Positions 62,491 to 64,000 of a stretch of 64,000 nt of DNA are shown here, in pieces. The notes below the pieces were generated by a model. That model ran no database searches. It was given only the letters and a program-made list of their open reading frames with translations, and was not told the origin of the DNA. Position numbers and translations under genes: made by a program. Source of the stretch: an uncultured Planctomycetota bacterium (lineage in GTDB: Bacteria > Planctomycetota > Brocadiia > CAIUPP01); the NCBI GenBank assembly GCA_903901045.1, contig CAIUPP010000109.1, forward strand, positions 25,936 to 89,935, in the 5' to 3' direction. How positions within the stretch are numbered: the stretch's first letter is position 1; each line of letters begins with the position of its first letter.

Positions 62491-63747
62491 GTGGCTCGAT
62501 CATTGAGGAAGATTCGAGTAGGCGTAGTCGGCGTCGGACGCGGCCAGGCCTTCGCCAAGGGCGCCGGGCCGAATCTGGGCATGGAGTTGGTGGCTTTGTG
62601 CGACTCATGGGAAGAGCGACTCAACGTGCTCGGCAAGCAACTCAAAGTGGCTGCTTACACGGACTATGACAAGTTCCTCGCCCACGACATGGACGCCGTC
62701 ATTCTGGCGAACTATTTTCATGAGCACGCGCCGTTTGCCATCAAGGCGCTGTGCGCAGGCAAGCACGTCATGAGCGAGACCGCCGCATGTTTCACCCTCG
62801 CGGAAGGCGTCGCGCTCGTCGAAGCCGTCGAGAAGAGCGGAAAGGTGTACATGTTCGCCGAGAACTACCCCTACTCCGCCTGCAACCAGGAGATGCGCCG
62901 GCTCTACCGGGAGGGACTGGTTGGCGATTTCCAGTATGGCGAGGGAGAATACGTCCATCCGATGGACTCCCATTACTACGACAGCATTTCCATCGGCTTG
63001 AACCACTGGCGCAACTGGTTCCCCGCGACATACTACTGCACACATGCGCTTGCACCCCTGATGTTCATCGCGGATGCGATGCCGGCCAAGGTGAACGGGT
63101 TCGTCATTGCGTATGACCCGGAGGACGAAGTGAGTTTTGGCCGGACGGCGCGCCGCAACGACGCCGCATCGGCGATTCTTGTGCGCATGAACACGGGGGC
63201 GGTGGCGAAGCTGCTGCAGGGATCCCTGCGCGGGCATGGCGTTTGGACCAGCATCCACGGCAACAAGGGGCTGATGGAAAACCTGCGATGGGGTTCAACG
63301 GAGATGTTGCGAATCCGGCGCGAGCCGTTCGATAAAGGCATGGGCGAACCCGTGGAAAGGATTTACGCGCCCGAATTCCCTGAACAGGGCGAACTCGCCG
63401 CGAGGAGCGGGCATGGCGGCGGCGATTTCTTCATGAACTATCACTTTGCGAATGCCATCCGTAGCGGGAAACCGCCGTACCTGGACGTTTACCGTGGAGT
63501 GGCGATGTCTATTGTGGGTATTCAGGCCTATCGCTCGGCGCTGAAGGACTCGAACACCTTCGAAGTACCGGATTTCCGCCGGAAAGCAGTACGCGATAAG
63601 TTTCGACGCGACGACTGGAATCCCGATCCAACGCGCCGGAAGAAGGGCTGTCCCTGGCCAAGCGTCCTCGGCAAGATCACGCCCAGCCGAAAAGCTGTGG
63701 CATTCGCAAAGAAGGTCTGGAAAGAGGCCGGCTATCAGAGCGAGTAA
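62491..63747 (+). CDS. Gfo/Idh/MocA-family oxidoreductase (cluster B, second)
   Basis: The 418-residue protein begins with IRVGVVGVGRGQAFAKGAG, a Rossmann fold, and VALCDSWEERL. HVMSETAACFTLAEG stands where most members have EKP, so the usual catalytic Lys is not present at that position. A second sign of divergence is YYCTHALAPLMFIA in place of the D-x-x-H region. Either the enzyme uses other residues or it is a non-oxidative member. The start is GTG 62491 with AGGAGAAGGAA immediately upstream. It is followed after 47 nt by the M24 peptidase-like gene. Confidence 0.83.
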   Translation: MARSLRKIRVGVVGVGRGQAFAKGAGPNLGMELVALCDSWEERLNVLGKQLKVAAYTDYDKFLAHDMDAVILANYFHEHAPFAIKALCAGKHVMSETAACFTLAEGVALVEAVEKSGKVYMFAENYPYSACNQEMRRLYREGLVGDFQYGEGEYVHPMDSHYYDSISIGLNHWRNWFPATYYCTHALAPLMFIADAMPAKVNGFVIAYDPEDEVSFGRTARRNDAASAILVRMNTGAVAKLLQGSLRGHGVWTSIHGNKGLMENLRWGSTEMLRIRREPFDKGMGEPVERIYAPEFPEQGELAARSGHGGGDFFMNYHFANAIRSGKPPYLDVYRGVAMSIVGIQAYRSALKDSNTFEVPDFRRKAVRDKFRRDDWNPDPTRRKKGCPWPSVLGKITPSRKAVAFAKKVWKEAGYQSE

Positions 63748-63794
63748 AACCGGCATATTCACTGAAGCTTGATAGATCATGGGAGGGTGAGAGC

Positions 63795-64000
63795 GTGCAT
63801 TGTATTTTCGAGAGTGAGTATCGGACAAGGATACGGAAGTTTCAGGCTAATATTCGCGCGGCCGGCTTGGACGCCGCGCTGGTGCATGGGAACGAAGCGG
63901 ACTTTGCGAACGTCCGCTACCTTTCGGAGTACTGGCCGACGTTCGAGGCGGGCGGGGTGTTCGTCCCGGCGCAGGGCAGTCCGGTCCTCATCATCGGTCC
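63795..64000 (+). CDS. M24-family metallopeptidase-like protein (5' part only)
   Basis: The gene runs off the right edge and is not in the ORF track. From GTG 63795 (GGAGGGTGA upstream) the frame stays open for 68 codons. FQANIRAAGLDAALVHGNEADFANVRYLS is the creatinase N-terminal-type domain of Xaa-Pro aminopeptidases and creatinase, which precedes the M24 metal-binding domain. It would be a cytoplasmic peptidase or an amidinohydrolase; with a creatininase-family gene in the same operon, creatinase-like chemistry is possible. Confidence 0.75.
   Translation, partial: MHCIFESEYRTRIRKFQANIRAAGLDAALVHGNEADFANVRYLSEYWPTFEAGGVFVPAQGSPVLIIG

Overview
The window looks like chromosomal DNA from a high-GC bacterium of the Planctomycetota-Verrucomicrobiota-Lentisphaerota (PVC) kind or a neighbouring phylum, probably a metagenome-derived genome. 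The evidence is two prepilin-like proteins with a C-terminal H-x9-DG-type motif, secreted LamG/glycoside-hydrolase proteins beside Gfo/Idh/MocA oxidoreductases, and intergenic spaces full of dispersed palindromes. No 16S gene is present, so the phylum is an inference.

Bases 1-20,113 are mostly housekeeping. They hold the start of a GHMP kinase (mevalonate kinase type, minus strand), serA, a stand-alone structured RNA with an unusually long Shine-Dalgarno sequence, a eukaryotic-type NADP isocitrate dehydrogenase, tRNA-Leu(CAA), a small DUF4282 membrane protein, an L-fucose-isomerase-like protein and an MFS transporter. A complete nitrogen-assimilation block follows: a NifA/NtrC-type sigma-54 activator with a GAF domain, amtB, glnK, glnA, gltB and gltD. 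A shared palindrome, CCTAC-N6-GTAGG, lies upstream of the activator gene, amtB and glnA (two copies). Sigma-54 -24/-12 elements lie downstream of it at amtB and glnA. I read this as an autoregulated nitrogen regulon.

Bases 20,114-25,255 are accessory. They hold a DUF262/DUF1524 (GmrSD-like) defence-type gene of lower GC, a 154-bp MITE-like element, a 183-bp tandem duplication, 1.4 kb with no gene, an EamA transporter and ssrA (tmRNA).

Bases 25,256-64,000 hold two carbohydrate-utilisation clusters of matching design, separated by a truncated transposase. In each, a transcription regulator is divergent from a prepilin-like gene, with near-consensus TTGACA-N17 promoters, and glycoside-hydrolase operons run outward on both sides. 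Cluster A (25.3-42.4 kb) has a LacI regulator and a near-mirror pair of LamG-glycoside hydrolase plus SGNH hydrolase. It also has two Gfo/Idh/MocA oxidoreductases, a Nif3-like protein and a UroD-family protein. LacI-type operators (GCAATNGTTNNC) occur at three or four of its promoters. Cluster B (43.1-64 kb) has a GntR-LacI hybrid regulator. Its minus-strand operon encodes a GHL6-like hydrolase, a GNAT, an alpha/beta hydrolase, a UroD-family protein and a ceramidase-like protein. Its plus side encodes a prepilin, a 1637-residue GH42-like protein, a creatininase-family protein, two Gfo/Idh/MocA proteins, a further glycoside hydrolase and the start of an M24 peptidase. Neither cluster contains a recognisable sugar transporter. 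The most interesting possibility is that the prepilin-like protein is the first, tightly regulated product of each glycan cluster, perhaps a surface or secretion component dedicated to that cluster's secreted enzymes.
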